Shown piece by piece: positions 45,267 through 53,704 of a stretch of 64,000 bases of DNA. The position numbers were made by a program, and so were the translations under genes. Under the pieces are notes generated by a model. That model did not search any database, was not told where the DNA came from, and saw only the letters and a program-made list of their open reading frames with translations. Numbering within the stretch: position 1 is the stretch's first letter; the number at the start of each line of letters is the position of its first letter. This stretch comes from Paenibacillus sp. MMS20-IR301 (GTDB lineage Bacteria > Bacillota > Bacilli > Paenibacillales > Paenibacillaceae), in the NCBI RefSeq assembly GCF_032302195.1, contig NZ_CP135275.1, forward strand, positions 4,588,001 to 4,652,000, given 5' to 3'.

Positions 45267-45446
45267 ATGGACACCCGCCGGAAACCAGCCAAGGAACAAG
45301 CCGATGTTCCCGATGATTTGATTACCGAACGTGATATTGATGAGGATTTCGGCCTGTTTCAGGAAGGAAGCTATCCCGGCGCACTGCCGGATGAGGATCA
45401 GGAAGCAGCGCTTAAGCATGCTGTTCCTAAAGAGGGCCAGACGTAA
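45267..45446 (+). CDS. Small acidic hypothetical protein (59 residues)
   Basis: The gene starts at an ATG six bases after a perfect AAGGAGG. The product begins MDTRRKPAKEQADVPDDLIT, is rich in Asp and Glu, and has no membrane segment or cysteine. The next acidic protein starts 21 bp downstream and is probably co-transcribed. It is divergent from the kinase genes. Family and function are unknown, but the ribosome binding site and operon context make it a likely real gene. Confidence 0.7.
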   Translation: MDTRRKPAKEQADVPDDLITERDIDEDFGLFQEGSYPGALPDEDQEAALKHAVPKEGQT

Positions 45447-45467
45447 ATTCAAAGGAGCTGAACAGCA

Positions 45468-46082
45468 ATGGGCAATGAGTTCAACAAGACGGAAGCTGAT
45501 TTCGTGTATGAGCGTTACACCAAAATGGGCAGCATCCCCCCTGAACAGGATATTCCGCTGGAAGAGCGGCGGCCGCTAGGGACGATTACCGAGCAAAGCC
45601 CTGGCACCGAAGCCAGCGATAACGGCAACCAGCCGCTCGAATCTGCGCTGGCCAGCCATGATCCTGCTAACTTTACACCGATCGATTTCGATGGTGTAGT
45701 GGATGACGGATCAGATCCGGCGCTGGTAGGTGACAATATCCTGGCAGCCGATATCGGGCTGAACGTCCCGGACTCCGGGCTTGGCCCGCGTTCCGGGCGG
45801 ACACTCCCTTCCACCGGGACTCCCGGACCTGAACGGGACGAGCTGCTGGAATCCGCTGCAATCTACGCGGCCGGCGCCGCAGGACTGACGGGCAGCGTAA
45901 TCGATTATGCCGATGAAGAGGATACGGCGGGGGAATGGACGGACGGGGACGAGCTGCCGCTGGAGGATATCCCGGATGCGGATGACCTCGCCCCCGGCAG
46001 TGACGTTGACCCGGTCTCTCCGGACCTTGATGCCATGCCGGGAACGGATGTCCTTAACGGCTCCAGCGGTGAAGAGGAATAA
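45468..46082 (+). CDS. Acidic, low-complexity hypothetical protein
   Basis: This 204-residue protein is strongly acidic and rich in Asp, Pro and Gly. Two more ordered stretches are visible: the N-terminal NKTEADFVYERYTKMGSIPP and a small Ala-rich segment (LLESAAIYAAGAAGLTGSVI, about 125-144). The rest looks intrinsically disordered. CAAAGGAG precedes the ATG. It is paired with the 59-residue acidic protein upstream and precedes the fluoride riboswitch. No known family was recognised. Confidence 0.75.
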   Translation: MGNEFNKTEADFVYERYTKMGSIPPEQDIPLEERRPLGTITEQSPGTEASDNGNQPLESALASHDPANFTPIDFDGVVDDGSDPALVGDNILAADIGLNVPDSGLGPRSGRTLPSTGTPGPERDELLESAAIYAAGAAGLTGSVIDYADEEDTAGEWTDGDELPLEDIPDADDLAPGSDVDPVSPDLDAMPGTDVLNGSSGEEE

Positions 46083-46173
46083 CCGCCAGTTTACCTGTAG
46101 CTTGCTGCTGCGTGACGCCATGCTTGCGTCTTGACTTTTAAGCCAAATCAACTTACGATAATTTCATTCAATA

Positions 46174-46257
46174 CGGCGATGGAGTTCGCCATAACCGTCC
46201 CTTACGGGACTAATGACTCCTACCAGTGGTCACCCGCTGGTAGGAGTCTGTTTATTT
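46174..46257 (+). ncRNA. Fluoride riboswitch (crcB motif) with its terminator
   Basis: The aptamer follows the crcB motif: GGCGATGGAGTTCGCCATAA, then CCGTCCC/GGGAC as the second stem, then CTAATGACTCCTACCAG. A 12-bp terminator stem (GACTCCTACCAG/CTGGTAGGAGTC, 46215-46248) and TTTATTTT follow. The GACTCC needed for the aptamer is shared with the terminator, giving a clear on/off switch: fluoride stabilises the aptamer and allows read-through. The gene downstream encodes a CLC-type fluoride exporter, as expected. Confidence 0.95.
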
Positions 46258-46291
46258 TCAGGAGTATATTATAGGTACGGGGGCAAATCGG

Positions 46292-47623
46292 ATGAAGAAG
46301 ACATACGACCGCTGGATACAGCTCGCAGCGGGCCGGAGCCAGCTTGCACTGCTGAGCACATTCGTGAAATGGGTAATCCTCGGGGGACTGGTAGGGTTAC
46401 TGTCGGGAAGTGCATCTGCACTGTTCCTGTCCAGTCTGGATGCCGTGACCAGGATCCGGCTGGAGCACGCCTGGCTGCTGTTCCTCCTTCCCTTAGGAGG
46501 CGCAGTGGTCAGCGGCTTGTATATGCATTACGGAAAGAGCAGCGCCAAAGGAAACAATCTGATTCTGGAGCAAATCCGGCAGGGCACCGAAGCCATTCCG
46601 CTCCGGATGGCACCGCTGGTGCTTGCGGGAACACTGATTACCCATCTCTTCGGCGGTTCTGCCGGCCGCGAGGGTACGGCTGTACAGATGGGCAGCAGTC
46701 TGGCAGATGCCCTTGGACGATGGCTTAGAATTACTCCGGCCGACCGGACGATTCTGCTAATGTGCGGCATAAGCGGAGGCTTCGGCTCGATCTTCGGCAC
46801 TCCGCTGGCCGGAACCGTCTTCGGTCTTGAGGTGATTGCGATCGGACTGCTCAGCCACAAGGCACTGCTGCCCTGCTTCGCAGCCAGCTTTACCGGCGAT
46901 CTCGTCACCACCCGCTTATGGGGGGTCCATCATATCCATTATAAGGTCGATCTGTATCCGGCGATGGATGGACTGGTGCTGCTTAAGGTGATTGCCGCCT
47001 CCATTCTGTTCGGTCTGGCCAGCCTGCTGTTCAGTGAGCTTACCCATTATTTGAAACGCAGCTTCACTGCACTTATTGCAAATCCTATGTTAAAAAGCTT
47101 CACCGGCGGCCTGATCATTATCGCCTTGGTCTACATAGCCGGTTCGCGGGATTACCTCGGCCTCGGGATCCCGCTGATCAGCGATTCCTTTGAATCCGGG
47201 GTTCATCCCTTCGCCTTCCTCTGGAAGCTGATCTTCACCGCCTTCACCCTGGGAACCGGATTCCAGGGGGGCGAAGTGACACCGCTGTTCGCCATCGGGG
47301 CGACTATGGGGAACAGTCTGGCCGGACTGCTTCATCTCTACGGGCCTTTCCTGGCTTCACTCGGTTTCATCGCCGTGTTCTGCGGAGCCGTCAACACACC
47401 GCTCGCCTGCTTCATTATGGGCATTGAGCTGTTCGGCTCCGGCGGAGCGGTATACATGTTCATCGCCTGTGTCATCAGCTACCTCTTCTCCGGACACAGC
47501 GGCATATATAGCTCCCAGCTCATCGGCATCTCCAAAAGTGCCCTGCTTCCCGTCCCCGAAGGGACGACACTGGCAGACTCCAAGCTTATAAACCCCCGTT
47601 CCAGGGGACAAGACTTAAAGTAA
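46292..47623 (+). CDS. eriC: CLC-F type fluoride/proton antiporter
   Basis: This 443-residue membrane protein has the CLC fold. The selectivity and gating segments are GGSAGREGTAVQMG (about 122-135; GREGT is characteristic of fluoride-type CLCs, GREGP of chloride ones) and GTGFQGGEVTPLFAIGA (about 323-339). It expels fluoride from the cytoplasm using the proton gradient. The fluoride riboswitch immediately upstream gives strong independent support. It is a single-gene transcript and the start has GGGGGC nearby. Confidence 0.95.
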   Translation: MKKTYDRWIQLAAGRSQLALLSTFVKWVILGGLVGLLSGSASALFLSSLDAVTRIRLEHAWLLFLLPLGGAVVSGLYMHYGKSSAKGNNLILEQIRQGTEAIPLRMAPLVLAGTLITHLFGGSAGREGTAVQMGSSLADALGRWLRITPADRTILLMCGISGGFGSIFGTPLAGTVFGLEVIAIGLLSHKALLPCFAASFTGDLVTTRLWGVHHIHYKVDLYPAMDGLVLLKVIAASILFGLASLLFSELTHYLKRSFTALIANPMLKSFTGGLIIIALVYIAGSRDYLGLGIPLISDSFESGVHPFAFLWKLIFTAFTLGTGFQGGEVTPLFAIGATMGNSLAGLLHLYGPFLASLGFIAVFCGAVNTPLACFIMGIELFGSGGAVYMFIACVISYLFSGHSGIYSSQLIGISKSALLPVPEGTTLADSKLINPRSRGQDLK

Positions 47624-47746
47624 TCTCTCTGTACCGCAGGCAGACCCGGCAGGAGCAATACGGTTTTGCATCAGGCGGGACAAAGAAGGTATGATATATG
47701 GGTTAGTACAATCAGATGATAAAAGCATAAAAGGAGAGATTCAGAC

Positions 47747-48484
47747 GTGAAGCTTATGTCAAGAAAATCCGTCATTCTGCTGGCGGTAATGTGCCTGATG
47801 CTTGTGGTCCTGGCAGGCTGCGGCAACAAGCCGGCGGCGAACAATGCTGCGGGCAACGGAGGCAGCAACGCTTCCGGCAATACAGCGGGCAGTGAAGCTA
47901 CAGCTGCTCCGCAGAATAATGCGTCCGGCAATACCGCAGCTACAGAAGGCGTACCTTCGGCGGACGCCAGCCATCCGGTCGTTACTATTGAAATGGATAA
48001 CGGCGGTATTATTAAGGCCGAGCTATATCCTGAAGTTGCCCCTAATACAGTCAACAACTTCATCTCGCTGATCCAGAAAGGCTTCTATGACGGAACCATC
48101 TTCCACCGGGTCATTCCCGGCTTCATGATTCAGGGCGGTGACCCTGACGGCACAGGGATGGGCGGTCCGGACTACGCAATCGCCGGCGAGTTCTCTGCGA
48201 ACGGCTTCACCAACAACCTTCAGCATACGGAAGGCGTTCTGTCGATGGCCAGAAGCCAGGATATGAACTCGGGCGGCTCACAGTTCTTCATTATGGCTGC
48301 TGATTATCCAAGCCTTGACGGCAGCTACGCTGCCTTTGGCAAAGTAACGGAAGGGATGGATGTTGTCCAATCTATCGTCAACCTGCCGCGTGATGCCTCC
48401 GACCGGCCGGATCAGCCGCCGGTGATGACCAAGGTTACGGTAGACACGCTTGGCGTGACCTACCCCGAACCGGACAAGCAGTAG
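47747..48484 (+). CDS. Cyclophilin-type peptidyl-prolyl isomerase lipoprotein
   Basis: This 245-residue protein has a lipoprotein signal (VVLAGC, Cys25), a flexible Asn/Gly/Ala linker (about 27-75) and a cyclophilin domain with FHRVIPGFMIQGGDPDGTG and GSQFFIMAADYPSLDGSYAAFG. It catalyses proline cis-trans isomerisation outside the membrane, probably assisting folding of secreted proteins. The start is GTG with AAAGGAGA nine bases upstream. A strong terminator follows. Confidence 0.93.
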   Translation: MKLMSRKSVILLAVMCLMLVVLAGCGNKPAANNAAGNGGSNASGNTAGSEATAAPQNNASGNTAATEGVPSADASHPVVTIEMDNGGIIKAELYPEVAPNTVNNFISLIQKGFYDGTIFHRVIPGFMIQGGDPDGTGMGGPDYAIAGEFSANGFTNNLQHTEGVLSMARSQDMNSGGSQFFIMAADYPSLDGSYAAFGKVTEGMDVVQSIVNLPRDASDRPDQPPVMTKVTVDTLGVTYPEPDKQ

Positions 48485-48509
48485 AAATATATGTCTTTAT
48501 GAAATACAG

Positions 48510-48557
48510 CAGCGGCGGAACAAGACTTAGGAATCAAGTCTTGCTCCGCCGCTGTTT
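48510..48557. terminator. Bidirectional terminator
   Basis: CAGCGGCGGA-CAAGACTT pairs with AAGTCTTG-TCCGCCGCTG, followed by TTTTAA. It lies between the converging cyclophilin and DUF2441 genes. Confidence 0.9.
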
Positions 48558-48562
48558 TAAGA

Positions 48563-49156
48563 TTAAACGGAGAATTCATCAATAATCTCTGCCACTTCAA
48601 TTTCCCCGTTGATCAGCAGCTCTGGAAGTCCGTTGTTAATATTGCCCTGCCAATATTCTCTTGCTTGTTCAATTTTCCGGGCGAAAGGCACCCCTTCTTC
48701 CTTTGGCAAAAGGTTAGCGTCGCCTTCAAAAATGGCCCCGGTAACCCGAAGCTTCACGATCTGTAACACCTTCCGGTGGAATGAATCAAATAATTCTTTC
48801 CATTTCAGAGCGTCCTCGTAGCTTCTCGCAGCATATAAGCAAGACAAGCGTGAAGGATATTCAGGATATTCCTGCAGCCTTACCATTTCCACAATTACTT
48901 CTCTGATTGCTCTAATGGTCTGGCCAACATAATTCATCGCTACATCTGCATTCTCTTTATCCAGCTTCAATCCATCGTTAGTATAATGGCCTTCCATGAT
49001 CTGAATGAAGTCTTCACCCTTGAAATTCAGCTGCTCCTTCTCAAAAAAGAAGTTATACAAGGTATTCTTCTGATTGCTGTCAAAGCGGATGATCTGGCCT
49101 AAAGCCATCTTCTTTCTGGTTACAAGGTGATATACGTACAATTCTTTCTCTTGCAT
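48563..49156 (-). CDS. DUF2441-like protein
   Basis: This 197-residue soluble protein begins [20 protein letters not shown], then [18 protein letters not shown]. The YHxVT-K-x-GQ-I-FD pattern matches the DUF2441 family as I recall it; its function is unknown. There are no membrane segments or cysteine clusters. It follows the MATE pump gene by 33 bp and is likely the last gene of that operon. GGAGGACGG precedes the ATG. Confidence 0.75.
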   Translation of the reverse strand: MQEKELYVYHLVTRKKMALGQIIRFDSNQKNTLYNFFFEKEQLNFKGEDFIQIMEGHYTNDGLKLDKENADVAMNYVGQTIRAIREVIVEMVRLQEYPEYPSRLSCLYAARSYEDALKWKELFDSFHRKVLQIVKLRVTGAIFEGDANLLPKEEGVPFARKIEQAREYWQGNINNGLPELLINGEIEVAEIIDEFSV

Positions 49157-49189
49157 AACCCGTCCTCCATTAACTGTGAACCCCTGTTT

Positions 49190-50581
49190 TTATTTAGTAT
49201 CATTCACTTGAGCAGCGGTGAAATTTCTTGTTAAATTCTTCAGCCATTTCAATTGACGATACCGCATTAAGGCCGCCGGCATTTTAACAACTTCATCCAG
49301 ACTGATTACGATATAAATAGCGATAGGCGGGAAATGCCATACAAAAGCGCTGATATAACTCAAAGGCAAAATCACGCCCCACATTACAATCGTATCACAC
49401 CAAAAACCGAATTTGGAATCCCCCCCAGCAACAAATAAACCGGCAATGGTTGTTGCGTTCATCGACTTGGCAATACAATAGTAAGCACATATATAAAGCA
49501 TGCCATGCAAATACTCTTGTGCATTCGGACTCAGATCAACCGCAAGGAATACCAACGGTTTCATTAGTAATATGAGTCCGCCGGAAAGAACGCCAAATAT
49601 CAGTGCATACCAGATCATGCGGCTCCCAGCCTTCTTTGCCATATCAATATCGTTGTTGCCCAAATACTTGCCTACAAGAACTGAACCCCCGGCCGCAATC
49701 CCCCCGGATAATACAACAGCCAAATTTTTCACTACGGATGCAACAGAATTGGCTGCAACCATATCAGCGTTTACATGTCCGATAATTGCTGCAGTCGCAG
49801 TCAAAGCACCGCCCCATACGATATAGTTACCTTGTACAGGCGTTGTGTACCTCAGATAATCCTTCAGTAATTTGCGCTGAGCTTCATCATGCTTAGGGAG
49901 CTGGAAGCGGACGGTTCCCCGTGTAACGGAATAGATATAACACCATCCCAGTTCAAAAAACCGGGCAGCAACTGTCGAAAGGGCTACAGCCGTGATTGCT
50001 TTTTCGGGCATATCCGGAAAAAACACAAATATACTTAATGCATTTAAAAGGATATTTAAAAGCAAGCCTGAAGAACTGATTAAGGCACTCAATCGTGCCT
50101 TCTCCATACTTCTGATCACACCCAGATACATCTGAGCGAATCCCATAGCAAGATAGGAAAAGGAAATTGCATGAAGAAAGCTGGCTCCGTAGCTGATTAA
50201 TTCATCATCTTGCGTAAAAAACTGCATAAGTTCATTTGGAAACTTTAAAGAAATAACGAAGAAAATAAGAGAGATAACAACGGCAAACGCACAGGCAATA
50301 TTGAGAACTCTTTGAATGGTTTGCATGTCCTTTTTACCCCAGTATTGTGCGGCAAGAATACCTGCACCAGCTGACATTCCCATATAAAACAGGGTAAGAA
50401 CAAAGGTGATTTGTCCTGCCAGGGATACTGCTGACATTGCGGACTGGCCTACGGCCCCTAACATTACAACATCTGCCGACACTGCAGCGGCCGCTATAAG
50501 ATTTTGTAACGCGATAGGAATAACAAGATTCACAAGCTCCCGGTTGAATGTGCGGTTAAAGGTTTTATCTGTTCTATTCAA
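49190..50581 (-). CDS. MATE family efflux transporter
   Basis: This 463-residue protein has 12 predicted membrane segments in two six-helix halves, with MATE-type motifs such as YMGMSAGAGILAAQYWGKKD near 77-96 and the matching SGGIAAGGSVLVGKYLGNND in the second half. It exports drugs or metabolites with sodium or protons. The start is TTG, eight bases after CAGGAGT. It sits six bases behind a HAD phosphatase gene in an operon with an acetyltransferase, next to an AraC regulator. The substrate is unknown. Confidence 0.92.
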   Translation of the reverse strand: MNRTDKTFNRTFNRELVNLVIPIALQNLIAAAAVSADVVMLGAVGQSAMSAVSLAGQITFVLTLFYMGMSAGAGILAAQYWGKKDMQTIQRVLNIACAFAVVISLIFFVISLKFPNELMQFFTQDDELISYGASFLHAISFSYLAMGFAQMYLGVIRSMEKARLSALISSSGLLLNILLNALSIFVFFPDMPEKAITAVALSTVAARFFELGWCYIYSVTRGTVRFQLPKHDEAQRKLLKDYLRYTTPVQGNYIVWGGALTATAAIIGHVNADMVAANSVASVVKNLAVVLSGGIAAGGSVLVGKYLGNNDIDMAKKAGSRMIWYALIFGVLSGGLILLMKPLVFLAVDLSPNAQEYLHGMLYICAYYCIAKSMNATTIAGLFVAGGDSKFGFWCDTIVMWGVILPLSYISAFVWHFPPIAIYIVISLDEVVKMPAALMRYRQLKWLKNLTRNFTAAQVNDTK

Positions 50582-50587
50582 AATAGC

Positions 50588-51379
50588 TTACTCCTGCAAA
50601 GATAATATATGAATAATTGTGTTCATTACTGCATCATCATCATTAGATCCTGTGATGTATTTTGCAGCCTCTTTAAGTTCAGGAACAGCATTCGAGACAG
50701 CAAAGCTGTAGGCAGCACGGACAAGAAGCTCCAGATCATTGTATCCGTCTCCAAAAGCCATAGTCTCTTCCGGCTTGATATTCAGCAGATGCTGCAGGTG
50801 CTCTACAGTCGTACCTTTGTGTACATTAATGTTAGCAATATCGATCCAGGCGGCTTCAGACGCTACTATATATGCCGATTCGAAAAATCCGGAAAGTTTC
50901 TTGCGTGTTTCGAAGCATTGCAGCGCCGGGTCATAAATTGTTATTTTCACAAAATCATCCTGTATCTCCTTGAAATCAGCAACCTGTCTGACCTGAGCAT
51001 AAGACCTTCTGACAAGATCGGCTTGTACAGTGTCTTTAATGACAGCCCCCTTCCGGGTGCAGGCAATAATAATATGATCCAGGCTGATTTCCTCCAGTAG
51101 CCGGATAATCTCCAGACCAAGCCTATTGCTAAGCAGGTTCTCATAAACAAATTCTCCGTTATGCTTAATACGCGTGGCGCTGTCCCCCAATATCCAAAGA
51201 TCCTTTGCATCCTCTCCGAATAATTCTTCAACCCTCTCACACTGCTTACCGGTAACTGGAGCAAAAATAACACCTTGCTTCTGCATTATCTTTTTTACAT
51301 CCTTATATAACTCTCTATTGAAATCACCCTCACTGTTCAGAAAGGTTCCATCCATATCCGTGAGTACTAATTTAATCAT
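50588..51379 (-). CDS. Cof-type HAD-superfamily phosphatase
   Basis: This 263-residue HAD-IIB hydrolase has motif I LVLTDMDGTFLN (Asp8/Asp10), motif II VTGKQ, and motif III/IV with GTTVEHLQHLL and MAFGDGYNDLELL. It dephosphorylates sugar phosphates or nucleotides such as FMN. AAGGAGAGGGAG precedes the ATG. It lies between an acetyltransferase and a MATE pump in one operon, which suggests detoxifying or recycling of a modified small molecule; that is inference. Confidence 0.9.
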   Translation of the reverse strand: MIKLVLTDMDGTFLNSEGDFNRELYKDVKKIMQKQGVIFAPVTGKQCERVEELFGEDAKDLWILGDSATRIKHNGEFVYENLLSNRLGLEIIRLLEEISLDHIIIACTRKGAVIKDTVQADLVRRSYAQVRQVADFKEIQDDFVKITIYDPALQCFETRKKLSGFFESAYIVASEAAWIDIANINVHKGTTVEHLQHLLNIKPEETMAFGDGYNDLELLVRAAYSFAVSNAVPELKEAAKYITGSNDDDAVMNTIIHILSLQE

Positions 51380-51408
51380 TACTATTCTCCCTCTCCTTCT
51401 GCTGAAGA

Positions 51409-52029
51409 TTATCTTAAGCCGGCTTCTTCATCCAGATCCTCTTGTGTAATTCCTCTGTCTTTGTAATAATATTTCCGGTCATGCTCATCAATCATGCGCA
51501 TTACTTTACAGGGATTACCAACGGCCAGAGAATTTGCCGGAATATCTTTGGTCACTACACTTCCGGCACCAATCACAGAATTTTCACCGATAGTGACTCC
51601 GGGACAGATGGTGACATTGGCACCAATCCAGCAATGATCTTGAATGTTTACAGGAAGTGCGTACATGTACCCCCGGTAATCCGGATGGAGCGGATGTCCC
51701 ACAGTAGCAATGGTTACAGCAGGTCCGAACATCACGCCCTTTCCGATAATAATTTTAGTATCGTCGACAAAATTACAATTGAAATTAACATAAGACCCGT
51801 CCCCAATTTCAATATTGGTTCCATAGCAAAAATAGAAAGGGGGTTCAATCCATGCGTTTGTTGCTTTACCAAATATTTCAGCCATAAGCTGAACCCGTTT
51901 ATTTAAGGCATCCGGCTCTGTAGAGTTATAGGCAAGCATCCGCTTTTTCGCCTGCATTCTGTCCTCCGGCAGTCCTTCACAATAATCAGTAAACAGCTTT
52001 CCGGAAGCAATCCGCTCTCTCATAGTCAT
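51409..52029 (-). CDS. Maltose/galactoside O-acetyltransferase family (LbH hexapeptide)
   Basis: This 206-residue acetyltransferase has the N-terminal maltose-acetyltransferase segment (MRERIASGKLFTDY ... MLAYN) and a left-handed beta-helix of hexapeptide repeats with GNPCKVMR at the end. The catalytic His is in VGHPLHPDYR. It acetylates sugars with acetyl-CoA, possibly to remove non-metabolisable sugars from the cell. It is the first gene of the operon divergent from an AraC regulator. Confidence 0.92.
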   Translation of the reverse strand: MTMRERIASGKLFTDYCEGLPEDRMQAKKRMLAYNSTEPDALNKRVQLMAEIFGKATNAWIEPPFYFCYGTNIEIGDGSYVNFNCNFVDDTKIIIGKGVMFGPAVTIATVGHPLHPDYRGYMYALPVNIQDHCWIGANVTICPGVTIGENSVIGAGSVVTKDIPANSLAVGNPCKVMRMIDEHDRKYYYKDRGITQEDLDEEAGLR

Positions 52030-52060
52030 AGCATTCTCTCCTCATTCATTCTTATTTTTC

Positions 52061-52126
52061 ATCAAAATTGTATTGCATTATTGTTCTATTCAAGCAAAAC
52101 GGATATAATTTTATCAAAATCGTATT
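52061..52126. promoter_or_regulatory. Pair of direct repeats in the divergent AraC/acetyltransferase promoter
   Basis: ATCAAAATTGTATT (52061-52074) and ATCAAAATCGTATT (52113-52126) match at 13 of 14 bases and lie 52 bp apart, about five helical turns. This is the usual arrangement for an AraC-family dimer acting on a divergent promoter. Confidence 0.55.
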
Positions 52127-52146
52127 ATTTCCAAGGGGATGCTGGC

Positions 52147-53046
52147 GTGAAAACAAAGCTGGAAGTATTCTCCGACTTATCGGAAGAATTAAATTACAAT
52201 CATCCTAATTTCCCGCTCTACGTGAGAAAAGGATTGCTAAACCAATTTGATAAATACGCTGCCGCGTGTCACTGGCATCCTGATCTGGAATTTATTTTGG
52301 TGCTGGAAGGCGAAATGGAATACTTTGTGAATGGCGAAATCGTAAATATCGGACAAGGGCACGGCTTTTTTGTTAACAGCAGACGTCTTCATTATGGTTT
52401 TTCTTCCAGGAAAATAAATTGTTCATTTCTGGTCATTGCCATACATCCCGCACTGTTTGGAGAAGGCGGAGTTTTGGGCAAAACCTTTTTTGAAGAGAAC
52501 TTTGGTTCTAATACTGAAGACTACCTTCTGCTTACGCAGCAAAGTGATTGGGAAAAGAACATCCTACTGGCTTTAGAAGAAACTTATAAGGAAATGAACC
52601 GCACTCCGCATAACCCGCTGCGGCTGCTTTCTCTGGCTGCAGGACTTTGTGCCGATATAAGTGATCATATACAGCATGCCCCCGGGCAAGTTAACGATAA
52701 CCAGTCCTGGATTATCCTCAGGAATATGACCGGGTTCATTCATCATCACTACGCTTCGAGAATAACGCTTGATGAGATCGCTGCTGCCGGTTCTGTCTGC
52801 CGAAGCAAATGTTGCGGATTATTCGATGAATATACCGGAAAAACCCCTAACTCTTATCTCGTGCGTTACCGCATTCAGAAGAGCTGTGAGATGCTGGCGG
52901 AAACCAATAGATCCATTAGTGAAATTGCCATAAGATGCGGATTTCAAAGTGCGAGTTACTTTTCATATGTTTTTCGTAACGAAATAGGTTTGACGCCATT
53001 GAATTATAGAAAAAACAGCCGGATCCAATCCTCTCTGGAAAAATGA
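52147..53046 (+). CDS. AraC-family transcriptional regulator
   Basis: This 299-residue protein has an N-terminal cupin (HWHPDLEFILVLEGEMEYFV, about 37-56) and a C-terminal AraC HTH pair: ITLDEIAAAGSVCRSKCCGLF and ISEIAIRCGFQSASYFSYVF. The GTG at 52147 follows AGGGGATG. An in-frame TTG at 52081 has no ribosome binding site and lies between the operator repeats. It is divergent from the acetyltransferase-HAD-MATE operon and is the likely regulator of it. The cupin histidines may bind a sugar. Confidence 0.9.
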   Translation: MKTKLEVFSDLSEELNYNHPNFPLYVRKGLLNQFDKYAAACHWHPDLEFILVLEGEMEYFVNGEIVNIGQGHGFFVNSRRLHYGFSSRKINCSFLVIAIHPALFGEGGVLGKTFFEENFGSNTEDYLLLTQQSDWEKNILLALEETYKEMNRTPHNPLRLLSLAAGLCADISDHIQHAPGQVNDNQSWIILRNMTGFIHHHYASRITLDEIAAAGSVCRSKCCGLFDEYTGKTPNSYLVRYRIQKSCEMLAETNRSISEIAIRCGFQSASYFSYVFRNEIGLTPLNYRKNSRIQSSLEK

Positions 53047-53197
53047 ATTAATCCCCCTTCCTCTTCACATTTTAATAATAGTATTTTTTTCATCATTTAA
53101 ATCTCAAAATCAGCTTTATTTTTATCAATATCGTTCAAATTCAAACCTAAGAATAATACAATCGCTTCTCTTTTTCAGGCTGATTCCTCCGCTGCGC

Positions 53198-53237
53198 AAA
53201 AAAGCCATCGTCCAACAACCGGACAATGGCTCTTTAA
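53198..53237. terminator. Bidirectional terminator
   Basis: AGCCAT-GTCC pairs with GGAC-ATGGCT (one mismatch), with AAAAAA on one side and CTTTAATT on the other. It serves the DUF898-like gene on the minus strand and may also stop the AraC transcript. Confidence 0.8.
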
Positions 53238-53265
53238 TTAACCTCATATAAAGGGATGCTGCGGC

Positions 53266-53607
53266 TTACTGGAAAAACGTATTCTTGGCCTTCCACTGCT
53301 CCAGCTTGATGAATACCCAGAAGCCGTAGATTCCCAGTGTAATCACAGACAGGAGTAACCACTTAATCCAATGTCCGAACAGGCTCACGGCACTGCCTTC
53401 AAACCGCAGGCGCTGCCCGTTCACCACGGTATGCTCTGCTTTCCAGCGGTAGATCATAACTACGGACCAGGGATAGCAGATACCCAGCGTACAGACGGTA
53501 ACCAGCCAGCCGGCCAGGCACCAGCCGATGTATTCGATCAGCTTCCCGTCAAAGTAAGATCCTCTGCTGCCATGATTCATTTCCGCATTCCAGTTAACAG
53601 CCCCCAT
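53266..53607 (-). CDS. DUF898-like small membrane protein
   Basis: This 113-residue protein has two hydrophobic segments (about 26-48 and 82-102). Each is followed by a short basic segment: VMIYRWKAEHTVVNGQRLRF and FIKLEQWKAKNTFF. The repeated layout fits the DUF898/YjgN family. Function is unknown. AAGGTGGAAG precedes the ATG. It is a single gene with its own terminator. Confidence 0.75.
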   Translation of the reverse strand: MGAVNWNAEMNHGSRGSYFDGKLIEYIGWCLAGWLVTVCTLGICYPWSVVMIYRWKAEHTVVNGQRLRFEGSAVSLFGHWIKWLLLSVITLGIYGFWVFIKLEQWKAKNTFFQ

Positions 53608-53704
53608 AAACTTCCACCTTTCAAGTCTGCAAAATGTTTCCTGGTTCTATTTTCCTGATTATCCATCCCATAATCTGCTACATTTCTCACTATTCCGCCA
53701 AATA

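Noticed and set aside
52081..52146. N-terminal extension of the AraC regulator starting at a TTG
   Set aside because: There is no ribosome binding site and it covers an operator repeat. The GTG at 52147 has AGGGGATG upstream.
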